A DNA stretch of 64,000 nt from Malus domestica (GCF_042453785.1 NC_091670.1:39567501-39631500); one strand, 5' to 3'; shown: positions 45,862-58,440, counted from the first letter of the stretch. Translations and numbers: made by a program. Notes: generated by a model from the letters alone, not told the origin.

Positions 45862-48800
45862 TTAATTCATAGAATCCTCCGACATTATTGTCAACAATGA
45901 ATACTTCACCTTCACCGAGATTCGGCCTCCCTCTACACAAAGCTTGGCTCCGGTGACCACCCAATATCCTGGCGAGTCCTCAGGACCTCTCAACATTTCC
46001 TTGGTATCTACAAACGTCGCCATTTTTGGTGCCTTGCTTGGTAAAGGTGGCCCTGCAGGGTAAACTGCTGAATTCAAATCCACTTTTGCTGGTGTCACAG
46101 GTGGATTCAATGCCGTACTAAACCTTGTGCTGATCAAGGTTGAGATGAATCCTGATTTTCGAGAAGTCGTCGAGGGTCCTTCCCACTCTGATCTGCGGAT
46201 TTTTGCAGATGCCACCGTTGAAAATCCAAGCCTCAAGAACAAAACCTTCCTCATTCCGATGGCCTTGGCTTCAAACCAGGCCTTTGTCACAATTGATGCA
46301 GAGTCATCAATACAGGCCCCGTTGTACTCTACTGGGGCAGTGCATACATGTGAAAATATGCTCCACTTGACAGGTTCAAAGTAGCCTCGTTCCTCTGGCT
46401 TGTGAATGGGCTCGTAACTGTGATCGTACGAGAGTTGGAGAGTATCGGGAAGAGTTGCAAGGTGCTGGAGATGGATTGCCAGATGGTCACTTTTCTTACC
46501 TTCAAGATACAAACGCATTCCTGTCACCGGTCGATTTCCAGTATCAACCTGAAAATTGTAACATTAGAAACCACAATCCAAAGATGAACTAGTGTATGTA
46601 ATAATACGCTTGAGTAATGGAACCGATCAAAATGTGAACAATAAAACAGCAGTTGCACAAAAGACATTTCATTTTCTGAAAATCGAGCCAAAGAATAGCG
46701 CATCTTTTCAACTCATTGACACAGCAATTTTCCAGTTTTAAGGGATTTCTTAAGAGTCCATCGCTTGATAAAACATATGCAATGGAAGTCTTCAAGGAAC
46801 AAGGAATTCCCAACATGCTATCAACAACTAATATGTCAAAATATTTTACATCACAAGATATTTACCTTCAAAGTGTTAACATATAGCTTTGGGCCCATAA
46901 AGGTGAATTGCAGTGATGGGGATACTTGTTTTCTGCGCCTGAGACCGAGAGGAAGATCACCATACACCGGAGCCCATTGACGTGGTAACTGATATTCCAA
47001 AAATAGTTGGAGTTCCTCTATTGGTGGTTTGTCTGCAAGGTTTATCATAGAATTATGAGTGCATTCAGACTTTTTATGAGAAAGTAATTTAGCTAACTGG
47101 GATACGCACATCTAAGGTAGAGATTCACTGCATGGCTTAGAAATCCAATTCCTTGGACACCACCCAACAGAGAGGTTATGGGCACGAAGGACATCGATAT
47201 GACATTAGGTGACTGTGATACGGTTGAAAGCCACTTGTTATGACTTTGATCAATATCAACACCTCCCCTTCGAACACAGACAGTAATTATACCCTGCATT
47301 AAACAAACAACATCAAGATATCTTCATCCATCCAATGCAGGTTGATTGTTTCACATTAAAATGGATACCAAAATGCGTACATCATTTATTTGTCTGACAG
47401 TAGGTGGCCTTATTGGGGCCGCATGCGTTCTACGAACCTCCCGGGGCATAGAGTCATCATCCTGAAACAAAGGGCATAAACATTACAGTAAAAGTAAGTC
47501 ACCTCCTCAATTTCCACAACTTCCATTTTCATAATTTTGTATCAAGATAAAACATAAGCGCATAAAAAGTCCAAGAAAAAAGAGGCAAGGTTATACAATT
47601 AAAAATTCTGCTTACCTTCGTTTTTCCTGATAAACCATCGGACTCTGATCCAGTTGCATTTTCAGAAAACATCTCATCGGCTAATTGCTTTAACAATTTC
47701 TGCACTTCTGTGGGATGAAGATTTGAATTTTGTAACTGCTTCATGTGAACTATATCCTTTCCACCCATTTTCACCCCAACAACAATATGAGTACCGTATT
47801 TGTCAATGAACCTGGAATTCAAATTATTATACATCACCATACAGTGGCACAAAACAGTTGTATCCTTAGCTGGAAAATGTAGATAAATAACCATCCAGCA
47901 AGAGAAACAATATTCATTCCGATTTTAATCCTCTATATTATCATCTCTGATATGCGAGCTATATCCACGCTCGGGTGCTTATTTCAATCAATTACACTGC
48001 ATCCATAAACTTCTTTGTAATATAGTTTCAAGTGTCTAACTCAACGAAAGTGTTGTGCGCATTGAACAATGGAAGAAAATGTTGAAGAACATTAATATGC
48101 AAAATTCAAAGTATTGAGCTATCAGACGAAATCTTACTCAGCAAGGGCAGCAGGGTCCCATGTAGAAGGCACTTCTTGTATCACATGCTGGGATAGTTTT
48201 AGATGGCATCTTGCTAACTCAATGTTATACAGAGTTATCAACCAACCATCAAAAGCAAGAGCTTTTGTTGGAGCTGCATCCTTCTGCCAGCAGCCAGTGA
48301 AGTTAAACATAGCATTAAACAGACCGGACGGAATTTTGCCCGATAGGGACACTTCCTTGTTGTATTGCTCTGACATCTGGAAATACAAACAATGCAGATA
48401 CTGTTAAGAGTCAAACAAACAATCACCAGAGTCCAGTTAATCGACTCGAGTAAGAAGTAAGGCACCAGCAATGTCTGATGGATCAAAACAGAACACTATC
48501 TGAACGATCGAATACAAAAATGTGTGAGGATATGAACTGAAATTTCAAATTTGAGTTTCTGTGATTCAATTTCTACCACAATTAATTCAAAATTTCCCAA
48601 CACCATGATAATTAACATGAAAAAATAAGTCCATAAATTGTAATATTAAACAAAATCCACTTCAACATATGCCATTTCAAACTTGTAATATAAAAATTAA
48701 AAAAAACTAAAAAATCGAATTTCTCCAATTCTTCATCACCATCCAGTCAAAGAAACAACTGCAATCAACACCCAGAAACCAATTCGCGCCAAAAAAAGAA

Positions 48801-49103
48801 GAAGCAAAAAGTTAATGAATTTCATTTCCCAAGAAGAAAATAACATACCTGATTAAACGAAACGACGTCGGAGCGGAACCTGGTGCGCTCGCCTTTATCG
48901 CACCTGATGGAGGTGGAGACGTCGGGCACGACGGGACCACCAGGGACGACGAGGTCGCGGGTCCGGGTCGAGTCCAGCTCGATGAGCATGGACTTGCACG
49001 CGGTGAGCCGGATATCGTTGCAGAGATTGTACCCGGACCCGATCACCGCGACGGCCTTCTCGGCAGCTGATTGGGGGTCGGAGCGAGACCCATTGAGAGC
49101 CAT
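45862..49103 (-). CDS. NSL1: MACPF-domain protein NSL1 (cell-death suppressor)
   Basis: Seven exons on the minus strand (49103-48849, 48376-48138, 47811-47616, 47461-47381, 47293-47110, 47032-46866, 46548-45862) join in phase to give 602 aa. The start MALNGSRSDPQSAAEKAVAV leads into the MACPF fold. Visible landmarks are SFNQMSEQYNKEVSLSGKIP, FIDKYGTHIVVGVKMGGKD (the Y-G-T-H core MACPF signature), CVRRGGVDIDQSHNKWLSTV and YLRYKPPIEELQLFLEYQLP. The C-terminal part ends GYWVVTGAKLCVEGGRISVK. There is no signal peptide. Plant MACPF proteins (NSL1, CAD1) restrain salicylate-dependent cell death; the molecular action is unclear. Assignment to NSL1 rather than CAD1 rests on the N-terminus and C-terminal blocks, from memory. 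A (CT)n tract on the coding strand (49243-49262) sits in the 5' leader. Confidence 0.9.
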
Positions 49104-49242
49104 CGATTTGGGAACGAACCCAACCGGACGGCGAATAAGTGGCTGGAGAGAGAGAGGTCAAGGTTTGGGGAGTGTTGAAGGGTTTTGATAGATTGGGGCG
49201 ACGACCCATTGGAGTCTCCGGTTTTGAGGATTCAACGATGTG

Positions 49243-49262
49243 AGAGAGAGAGAGAGAGAGAG
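49243..49262. repeat. (GA/CT)n microsatellite in the NSL1 leader
   Basis: GAGAGA tract on the plus strand, CTCTCT on the NSL1 strand, about 140 bp upstream of its start codon. Such pyrimidine leaders are common in plant genes and can act in core promoters. Confidence 0.8.
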
Positions 49263-49779
49263 ACGGAGACAAAGTTGAATTCTTTGTTTAATCTTTTAAT
49301 TAAATTAAATTAATTAAGTTTAACAACTAGTTAATCAAAAAGTTGGAATATTTGTTTTGGTTAAATGCGTTGATTGCTTGCTGAAAGCGACTCACCTTCT
49401 TCGTTGGGTTCAGTGACGAAGGCCTGGATATTGAATTGCGAGGACTCCCCCCAAAGACGGAAAGTGGGAACGCAGAGACTTGGAAGGCGGCTGGAGCTGG
49501 CGGCTACTTCCTCCTCTTTTCGCGCCAGGCGTCAACGTCTCTGCTGTCATGCATTGTTTTACCTTTTTGTCCTTCCTTCGGTGTTTCCCATAGATATTTA
49601 TTTATCGTTGACCAAGACAACTGAGTTGTTTGTTTACTCAAATTGGGCTTCACTTTAATACTTGCCGTGAGTGTGGAGCCGAAGTACTAAACCCCTAGAG
49701 ATAAAGGCCCAACCAACCCCAATAATATGTTTCAATTTTCGTATCAATTTTCACGCTCGGTTTATCAATTCTTGATTTT

Positions 49780-49885
49780 CGGACACAATGAGTTAGCAAT
49801 TATGTGGTTCAAATTCGTCATTGATGAAAATCAAACCTAAAACCTCTCAAAACAAGAATATCACCGGACTGTAATACTAAATAAA
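49780..49885 (-). repeat. tRNA-derived SINE, family B, copy 3
   Basis: Minus-strand reading shows TTAGTATTACAGTCCGGTG, GAGAGGTTTTAGGTTTGATT (B-box region), ACCACATAATTGCTAACTC and ATTGTG. It matches the copies at 3399 and 16855; the 3' end is missing. Confidence 0.6.
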
Positions 49886-50159
49886 TAAAGTAAGTAAGAG
49901 TTGGTGGATGTTTTTAAAACTGATGCCAACTACACATACTACTAAAGTAAGAATTGGTCAAGTCAATGGTTTTCCCTAATTTTCTTGAGGAATGAATGCA
50001 TGGTCTTTTATGGGTTGAGCTATTAAGAGTAAGTGGGAACGCCAATACACAGGGGACAACAACTTCTTACTTGGTTTCTTCCCATTGGAACTTTTTGTTA
50101 AGTCGTTATTAACTCATTGATTGTCTCTAATTCCACCATTAAGTCTCTTTTTTAGGGAC

Positions 50160-50290
50160 TAACTGATGGTTTAGTCACGCAGTTCATTTTTTTAAGAGTT
50201 AGGAAGATTCACCGAGACATTTCACGTTTTCTTAACCACCAAACGTGTGATTTATCGTCGCATTAACTCACACTATTTTGTTATTAAACG
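50160..50290 (-). repeat. tRNA-derived SINE, family A, truncated copy
   Basis: It contains ACTGATGGTTTAGTCACGCAG, TTAGGAAGATTCACCGAGACA and TTCTTAACCACCAAACGTGTG, paralleling the copies at 12974 and 19395. The 5' end is not recognisable. Confidence 0.55.
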
Positions 50291-50944
50291 TGTATTGAAT
50301 TGAACGGGGTTAATTTTGACCAAGCAAGGAATATCAAGAGGAAGAAAGTCCAAACCAAGCTAGGCTCCAAAAGCGTTACATGCACATAATTAACACATTG
50401 AAAAATTCATGGAGACATTATAGTCAACACCACCACCACATACTAAACACACTCACTTTCATACTGACATTTCACACTTTCGACAGCCCCCCTTCATTTA
50501 ATTATCTGTCTGCTTTTTTGTATGATATTCATCTATTTGCCCTCAAAAGCAAAAACCCAAACTCCTCTAGCTACCACCAGGACCACCACCACCACCACCA
50601 CACCACACCACATGTCATCATCCACTCAAACTAACAATGGAAACAATTCAAGGTGGGAGGGGATCCTGATGCGGGTACGTGATTGCCAGATTATTTTAGT
50701 TTTCGTGTGATAACATGCATGTATGATGAGTTTATGATTTTTATGAAAATTAGAGACGTATAAAGAACTCTCTAACCAAATAACACAAGTTATATTATAT
50801 GGCTGAACTAATAACGCTCTGTGATTGTGTCATATTACACTAAGAATATGTTGTCCTATAGATAGAGAGGCATAGCTCCAACTCTAGTTTGACCGCTTCC
50901 TATCACTTCACTTTGTGCCTTGGTCATCAAACAAAATTAAATTT

Positions 50945-51270
50945 CATTTTTTTTAAAAGAAAAGTACAATATTTCATTTATTGAAAAAGGACATTACAAA
51001 TACATATCATGAAGAACTTGGTCCCAAAACGGTCATTGCAAAGTAGATCTAAAACTATTACAACAACCATCATCAATCACAAGCAATGAGTAGATATCAA
51101 GCACTAGTATGCGCTCATCGAGAACCACAAGATTATATAGATTAATAAAATCGTTAAATCTCACGTCACACAAAGATCATGCAAGAACAAAAATTTATCA
51201 CCGCCTGATTCCATAACACTAAGTGGAGTAGATTCAACGAATCAAATAGCTCCATTCTTCACACAAGATC
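50945..51270 (-). repeat. Dispersed repeat R9, copy 1
   Basis: Segments GAAGAACTTGGTCCCAAAAC, AATGAGTAGATATCAAGCAC, CCACAAGATTATATAGATTA and ACAAAGATCATGCAAGAAC recur in order at 53865-54180. In minus orientation it ends near an AATAAATG signal, like the 3' end of a retrotransposed or LINE-type unit. The class is not proven. Confidence 0.6.
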
Positions 51271-51860
51271 CAAAAGAGATGCAACACAACAAAACGAAAA
51301 TTAAAATGAAGCAAAACCAAACTCCAAGACAATTCTTGGAAATTATTAAACAAAAACAAAATAAAAGGATAAAACAATGTCGTTGCCCCATTTCCTCCGA
51401 ACATCTGACAACCAGATCACTGGACCGACTAAACTTGATCTCGACACCATTTGACATCTTCCATGGCTTATGGTTTCAACCTTATATCGAAGGTGATAAC
51501 TGGATTCAAAGCTGTATATTCACTGTGTGCGTGGGCCAAAATTCGATGATTATCACGACGACTACTCTACAACAAAACAAAAAAATTAAAAAGAAAAGAG
51601 GAAAGACACTAAGAATGATTGTGTAGAAGATTGATTACCCCAAAACCAAAGGCGGAGTCCGGCGGCAGAAAATATTTTCTTTGTTTACGGCTAGGGCCGA
51701 TAATTAAACCCATATTAACGTGCTTAATTCGGCTGCCAGTTGCTGAAAGCCACATTTAAATTTCTCAACAAAAACAAGAGGCCACTTATTAGTCATGTGT
51801 TCCACGAATCATGATTTCCACCCCAAATCTACACATAATAATAATCACCTTAAATTATAA
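51270..51860. other. Spacer, no gene seen
   Basis: A Lys/Thr-rich frame at 51279-51626 has low-complexity composition and no recognisable motif. Nothing else stands out. Confidence 0.4.
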
Positions 51861-52016
51861 GGAACTTTAACAAAAAAATTTCGGTACTATTCATTTTAAC
51901 TAAAAATCATATTTTTACATTAAAAAGTTAATTCCGGTACTATTTATTTTACCCTTTATTTTGTTCTTATCGTTAAAACTCAAAATTTTCAAATTTTTTT
52001 CATTGATTTTCCTTAA
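51860..52016 (-). repeat. TTAACGAAAA MITE-like repeat, copy 5
   Basis: GGAACTTTAACAAAAAAATT, CATATTTTTACATTAAAAAG and TTTTGTTCTTATCGTTAAAA through CATTGATTTTCC. Same orientation as the copy at 12779. Confidence 0.62.
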
Positions 52017-53844
52017 ATTATATGTTTGATTTATTTTTAATAATATAATTCAGAAGATATCGTGCACACAGATAAAATAAAATCCAATCAATCTGGAAGC
52101 TTGATATTTGGTTTGTGGGCGTCCCCATCTCCGGCAGCCAAATTATGGAGTAGTTGGGACACTGTGTATATCTTTTGGTGGTGGTTCCAGGAAACATATA
52201 AAATAAGTTTTATATGACCTTCTGGGATTTTATGTTTTTTTTTGTTTTTCTTTTGTTGGCGGTGGAGGATAAGGTGGTGGGTTCTTTCTTGTTTCCCAAG
52301 TCCAACCATACAAAAAATAAATAAGAAATTAAATTGGGAAATTAAACAATATAGTGGAAGAGAGTTTTAACCTGTTGGTTGGGCAAACAACTTGACATTG
52401 TGTTCTAAATTCATAGTGATTGTGTCTCTTGTTCTTCGAATTGTTTATTTTAATTTTTAATGTTTCATTTGAGTTAGGGTATTAGAACCACGAAATGTGT
52501 TCTATCACGAGTTTCAGTTCTCTCAAACCGCTGAGTGCGATGAAGTGTAGATTGTAGTTTGATTATTCAGCTATCTCGCGTAATCTGACTCGCTTAAACC
52601 TTATTTGCCTGTGATGGTGTCTCTTATAGCTTGTGCTTATTATCTTCAAGAACAAAGAAAATGCAAGTAATATTTAGTAACTCAAATTTATTTCAAAAGA
52701 TAAGTTCTCGACCGATGCAAGATCTCTTAGAGGCTCAGAACTATTTTGAGTACATCAAAATGGTCGGCGACCTCTTTGGATTCTATTTTTAGTGGTGACA
52801 TATTTATAGAAAAGCCAACTTCATAGCTGATCCCATTTACATCCATTAATCACAACGTTGACAATGTTTGTAGTTGGGATAGGGCACTTCCTAGTGAAAC
52901 ACGCCGAGCGTTTTTTATTTCCTAGAAAAAGAAAAACGAAGGGGTTGTTTTCTCAATTTCTAGGTCCACAAAAAAATTGTGGCTGTGGCTAAAACTCATA
53001 GAGTCGGCATTATTTTCTTCATCGTCATCATGCTTCAAGCTTTAAGCTAGAGAAGGCTGTAATGCACATCAAATGAAAGAGACAATCAGACAACGTAATT
53101 GGTCCAAATATGACACCTACACCTCTACACTCACACAGACAGATAATGAGGGGCCAAAAACACAAGTTTTATGACCATGCTAATTTAAATTTGAAATACC
53201 TTGTTTGGGAAATAATTTCCAGACACTGTTTCTACACAATCTGTTTGCTTTCATTTTTCATTCTACTAATACTTAATCAATTCAAAGGCGAAACATAATC
53301 AACTTGAATTCGAGACAGCTGTTCAAAATCTTTGTGAAAGATTGGATTTGTTATCTCATATTTTCTTTTTGTGAAAAAATACCAATTGAAGTAGAGGGTT
53401 TTTTCAAACAACAAAGAGCTGGGTCAACTTCAATCAAATGAAGTTGAGAGTTTCCCATCTCTTCTCGAGAAACAAGTGAGCTATGCAAATTTGTACTCAA
53501 TTTCATATGCGGCATTTCTGCCAATATCTCTTCTTTAGTTGGGGGGAGAATATGCACGAATCGGACTTTTTGAGAAAACATATCGAGAGAGAATTGGTTA
53601 AATAATGTGTGGTCGTTAAGCAAGGATCGGTTTTAACTAAAAGGCGATTTTTGCTTATTATATGTTTTGTTTAAAGGTCATAAGTCATAATCAAATTCTA
53701 CTAGCATTCATAATAAATGCATAATCTAGCACGAATCATGCATGAATACTACGTGTTACTTGATACGGAAGCAACCACCATACCCTAACTACATTTTGAT
53801 TACGAACGAATGCCTGACCGTGATTGAAATGGATGTTTCTTATA
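52017..53844. other. Spacer, no gene seen
   Basis: About 1.8 kb of AT-rich DNA. No coherent coding potential or recognised element. Confidence 0.4.
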
Positions 53845-54180
53845 CATTGAAACTCAACAAATAATGCATATCCTGAAGAACTCGGCCCTAAAAGGGTATT
53901 AAGAAACTAGATTTAAAAATATTACAATAAAGCATTACTAATCGTAAAATGATGAGTAGATGTCAAGCAATCGTCCAGGCTCATCAGAAAAACCGCAAGA
54001 TTATACAGACCAATAAAACTATTAAACCTCGTGTTATACAAAGATCATGTGAGAAAAAAAAAATCCAATCATATATTGGGACGGGGAGTACAATGCCCGT
54101 GAGTCTAATTGCATCACCTGATCACCGCCACGATCTCAGCACACCAAGGGAAGTGGATCCAAAAAAATCAAACAACTACA
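53845..54180 (-). repeat. Dispersed repeat R9, copy 2
   Basis: GAAGAACTCGGCCCTAAAAG, ATGATGAGTAGATGTCAAGC, CCGCAAGATTATACAGACCA and ACAAAGATCATGTGAGAAA align in order with the copy at 50945. Both are on the same strand, about 2.9 kb apart. Confidence 0.6.
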
Positions 54181-54199
54181 CCCTCACCAAGTGAAGTAA

Positions 54200-54940
54200 A
54201 TATTCATTAATGAAGAAGATTTTATCAAAAGAGTGACACTCAAACACACTCGTTAATTTTTCAATGAAGAGTTATCATCAACTAGATTTTCATTTGGCTC
54301 ACATTAAGGGACGATCCTTTATAGTTGCATCTTAAAACTCTTACCAAGAGTGGATAGGGCAATTAATTTGTTTTGAAGCTAACGAAAGATTTTTCGATGT
54401 GTAGAGAACATAATTCGGCGCACAAAATGCATAATAAAAGTGGTTAGACACTTCAAAAAAAAATATCTTCAACCACTTATATTATAACATTTTTTGTACC
54501 AGACTATGTTTCCAGCCCACTAAAAAATTTCTCCAATGAGCCATCTAAATTCAAAAGCTCCAAATTATTACCACTCTGAAATTATTATTTATGTACCTAT
54601 CTCTTTTTCTTTTTTTCTTTTTTCACTTGAAATGAGTAATGTAGAACTTATTTTTCGAAAGATAATAACAACTCCATATATTATTTACATAAAAAAAAAA
54701 CAACGTACAATTAATTAAATATCATACAATTGTGCACTTATGTTATGCTGTAAGGTATATACTAAATGAATGAAGCGTTAGATGTTCCGTTAAAAAGCCA
54801 AGAATTACTTTGTGTATTGTGCACCAATGAAGAAAAAAATCCCTAAAAAATGAGAATGTAAATGGGATTATATGGGATATAAAACAAATTTACTTATTTT
54901 CCTTGTTAAGGAAAATATAAAACGAAATAGAGAGTAAATT
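54200..54940. other. Spacer, no gene seen
   Basis: AT-rich, no supported feature. Confidence 0.4.
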
Positions 54941-56245
54941 AGCTCCCATTTACGAGCTTTGCTAAAAGCAGCCCATTGACCGGACAGCGCAGCACGGTGA
55001 CGAAACGCGGGGACAGAAAGACGGTAAATATTTATGCGCGTGTGGCCCACGATTACAGAGAGAGCGTGGGGAGGAGAGCTGTCGGGTAAAAACAATACTG
55101 CTGTCAGAAACCACTCCCATGTGTTGTAAGAAACGCTGGGCGGGGCTGGTTGCGTGATTGCCCTCCGCTTCCACTGGACACGCGTATGAAATGGACACGT
55201 GTTGGAGAGGGAATGGGCGAGAGGCGGCGCTCGTTTGGTCCAAGCGCGCGAGCGGTTCAAAGGGAGGATAGAAGCGTGGGCCCAATTGAAGGAAAGGGAG
55301 GCTCTTGCCTTAATTTACTTAAAATTTTGAAAAATAAAAGGAAAGTGAAAAAAGTGAAAAATAATCCTATTCACGCGGCGTGATGGCAGTTTATGCCGAC
55401 AACTTGTTCAACCGGCTAATGCTGCCCAAACATGTTACTTGGGCAACTAAGTGCTGGTTTGGAAAATGTATTATTTTTATGATCGAAAACGTTTTATTGT
55501 TTAAAAGTATTTACCAAACGATTTCAATCTCGTTCGTGTTAAATTATAGATTAGTAGTTGATGAGTGTAGGAGTTATAAAAAAATATATATATATTTGAT
55601 AGTAGATTAACTATTTGAACTGTGTTTTTAATTTGTTAAATCACATACAAGTTATTTCTTTATTTGTACAGTTTATGATCTGTGTAACGTTCATGTCTAA
55701 AAAATTTACCCATTCATAGTTTTCCTAGACGTCTAATTTTCATCCATGTATCCAAAGTTATAAAAAAAACGAGCATCTAAGGAAAAAAAAAAAGTGCAAG
55801 TGATATCCTTCTCTTGCAACTCTCGGTTTTGAATAATAATTTATATAGCTTACTACGGTAATATTTCAATCAAATAAAGTAAATAATTATAAAAATATTT
55901 CAGTTAAATATCATTAACAGAAAACGTTACGTAGTCCGGACACAGACAAATAAATGGCGAGTGGAGATGATGCAGGGAGTGGAGCGTGGGAGATGGGAGG
56001 AGGGAGCACCGCACGCAATCAGAAAGAGTGCATCCGCAGCCGTTAGATAATGATAAAAATGAAGGGTGTGCTGTGATCGCTCGACAACCCACATGCCACG
56101 TAATACGGGGAACCAAAATTGTACAATTACTAAATTGCCACCATTGGAGAGCCGCCCCTAACCCCAGCTCAGTCAAATCGCTTGTTGACTGTGCGCCTCT
56201 CTCTCCTCTCTCTTTCTCTCTCTTCGGTTCCTCGCTCATCCCCTC
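54940..56245 (+). promoter_or_regulatory. Upstream region of the ERF gene with a GC-rich island
   Basis: 55000-55270 is markedly GC-richer than its surroundings, with GACACGTGTTGG (a G-box-like CACGTG core) and repeated GCGCG and CGTGG motifs. It has no convincing coding frame on either strand. It lies about 1.1 kb before the ERF start and may be a distal regulatory block. 55980-56170 is a second GC-richer stretch. The function is inferred. Confidence 0.4.
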
Positions 56246-56253
56246 TATATATA
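56246..56253 (+). promoter_or_regulatory. TATA box of the ERF gene
   Basis: TATATATA within CCCTCTATATATAACCACAG, about 115 bp before ATG 56367, preceded by a long CT-rich tract. It predicts a start near 56280. Confidence 0.75.
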
Positions 56254-56366
56254 ACCACAGCCTGCCCTCCCATACTCCATTGCCATCCCCACACCCATAT
56301 TTTCTCACTGCAACCAGACACTCTGACCACGCAAACACTACAAGCAAAAATCGCCACCGTTAAGTT

Positions 56367-57185
56367 ATGGCGCCGAGAGAGAAGACGGCCACGGCCGTTA
56401 GGGTGAACGGTAACGGAAACGTGAAGGAGGTGCATTTTAGAGGCGTGAGGAAGAGGCCGTGGGGAAGGTACGCCGCCGAGATCAGAGATCCCGGCAAGAA
56501 GAGCCGGGTCTGGCTCGGAACCTTCGACACGGCGGAGGAAGCCGCCCTGGCCTACGACAACGCCGCCAGAGATTTCCGCGGTGCCAAGGCCAAGACAAAC
56601 TTCCCTCTCCTTTCGGAAAATGTTAGCCTGAGTATTACAAAAAATAATAATATTAATAATATAAATATTAATAATAATATAAATAATAATAATAAAATTA
56701 GTAGCGGAAGCAACAATCAAAGCCCGAGCCAGAGCAGCACGGTGGAGTCCTCCAGCCGTGAGCCGCCGGCTCTGATGGTCGATTCCTCGCCGTTTGATCT
56801 AAATCTCGCTCACGGTGTTAGCTCCGGCGGATTCGGCTCCGCGCCGATGAGGTTCCCCTTCCAGCACCACCAGGTTCCGGGAATCGGACCTTTTATCGGA
56901 GTCCCGGCTTCCTCCGCGGCAGCCGCGAATCACATGCTCTATTTCGACTCGGTGTTCAGAGCCGGCATGTTGAAGAACCACCAAATTCAACAACGGCTGA
57001 GATTCGACCAGGCCAACTTCCACCAGCATGATATCCAAGCCGCCGGTGGTGGTGGTGGTTTCGCCGGTGGTGCCCAGAGCGACTCCGACTCGTCCTCGGT
57101 CGTCGATCTGAACCAGAACGATCTGCCTCGCGGCGGCGGCGGAGGGTTCGATCTCAACTTCCCTCCTCCACCGGAACTTGCCTGA
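56367..57185 (+). CDS. ERF group VIII transcriptional repressor (AP2/ERF with EAR motifs)
   Basis: An intronless 272-aa frame. The AP2/ERF domain spans residues 23-81 ([40 protein letters not shown]). The Ala and Asp typical of ERF rather than DREB proteins are present in [12 protein letters not shown], so GCC-box binding is expected. An Asn/Ile run (93-109) is encoded by an AAT-rich microsatellite. FDLNLAHG (143-150) is an EAR-like motif. [10 protein letters not shown] (245-254) is followed by [12 protein letters not shown] at the C-terminus, the DLNxxP-type EAR motif of AtERF3/4-like repressors that recruits TOPLESS or SAP18. His/Gln and Gly runs fill the linker. It is likely a nuclear repressor in ethylene or stress signalling. 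Confidence 0.93.
   Translation: MAPREKTATAVRVNGNGNVKEVHFRGVRKRPWGRYAAEIRDPGKKSRVWLGTFDTAEEAALAYDNAARDFRGAKAKTNFPLLSENVSLSITKNNNINNININNNINNNNKISSGSNNQSPSQSSTVESSSREPPALMVDSSPFDLNLAHGVSSGGFGSAPMRFPFQHHQVPGIGPFIGVPASSAAAANHMLYFDSVFRAGMLKNHQIQQRLRFDQANFHQHDIQAAGGGGGFAGGAQSDSDSSSVVDLNQNDLPRGGGGGFDLNFPPPPELA
56638..56697 (+). repeat. AAT trinucleotide microsatellite inside the ERF coding region
   Basis: A run of AAT/ATT/ATA triplets encodes alternating Asn and Ile just after the AP2 domain. In-frame length changes would alter only the linker. Confidence 0.85.
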
Positions 57186-58440
57186 TTTTGTTTTTGGAGA
57201 AGAGCGCGGCGGCCGGCTGAGTTAATAGGAAATCTTCAATTTCAGTTTTTTTTTTTTTTCTCCTTTTCTAATTTTAGTTTTATAATTTTCGAATTTCTAA
57301 GAAAGAAAAAGAAAAAACAAAAAATACGCTGTGAGAGCAACCAATTAAAGAAGCTCCATGTGAATACGTAGCTGATCGGATCATCATCCCTTTTTTTTTT
57401 GTTTGCAGCAGCGAAACTCCACCGTGTTTCAATCTGTTGTTCGGAATTAGACACCCCTTTTTTTCAATGTCAATTTTCAGTTGTAATCTCTCGTGTCAGC
57501 AATAATTATTTTCCCCTCAATCTAACCAAGCTGATCATTTCTTTTTATTTAGTTTAATTATTTAAATTGTTTCCGTTGTCCTTTGACCACACGATATTAT
57601 GATCCAGCGATGTAACGCTCTTGATCGTTTTTTCGATATTAGATGTAACGCTTTCGATCTTTTCTCCATAAATCTTGTATTTTGGTTTTCGGATCAATCT
57701 TGTCCCTTTTTCCCCGATCGGAAGGTTTGTTACTTTTATCATGTGTACTTTTAAGATCTGTGAAGATTTTTGTTTTGAACTTTTTGCTGTAAAATTAAAA
57801 CATCTCTAATTGAATGTTTTTTTTCTTTCAAAGAGTTGTCATTTGCCCCTCTATAATTGCATATGCCGTATATGACTAGCATTTCCATGGTTGATTTTTT
57901 TCTTTCTGCTACCGTAACCCATCCATGGACTTGGGATCTAAGAGATCATTACATAAACTTGAATTTGCTATGAGAGTGTTGTGCAAGCTCCAATTTAGTG
58001 CTTTTTAAATCGAGCTTTTTCATGTACTTTTTAAGAAACTTTGAAGTAACATAGGGTTGTGTGTTTTGCTATCATGTTAATAAACAAATAGACAAATTAG
58101 AGCTATTTTGAATAAAAAAGGTGCAAGACATGTCACCTGCTAGTTCGTGGTTAAGGTTGAACAATCTTTATTTGCACCAAGAATCAAGTTTTATGTCTTT
58201 ACAGTACTAATAAAAAATCCTTGCATTGGTGTTTTGGAGCACATGCAGACGGAAGAGAAAAACAAACACAATTTAATATAAAAAGTATTAAATTTAATCC
58301 AAAGAAAAAACAAACAACCAAAATATCCATAAATCGAGTCATACCTTAGTTTGAGGATTAAAAACTTCAAAATCACCATCTATCAATAGAAATCCTTGTT
58401 TTTCTCTATCAGAGTTATTAGGGTTTTAGTCAAAATGAAC
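57186..58440. other. ERF 3' region and spacer, no gene seen
   Basis: T-rich sequence with poly(T) tracts at 57246 and 57390. No supported coding frame. Confidence 0.45.

Noticed and set aside
49374-49658. 94-codon frame downstream of the NSL1 promoter
   Set aside because: No family resemblance. It may be part of a divergent transcript but cannot be supported.
54868-55285. Overlapping minus-strand frames in the GC-rich block
   Set aside because: Composition is GC-driven, with no start context, motif or splice support. The block is treated as possible regulatory DNA.
56169-56720. Minus-strand frame of 183 codons
   Set aside because: It is the antisense of the ERF promoter and AP2 region, including the reverse of the AAT tract.
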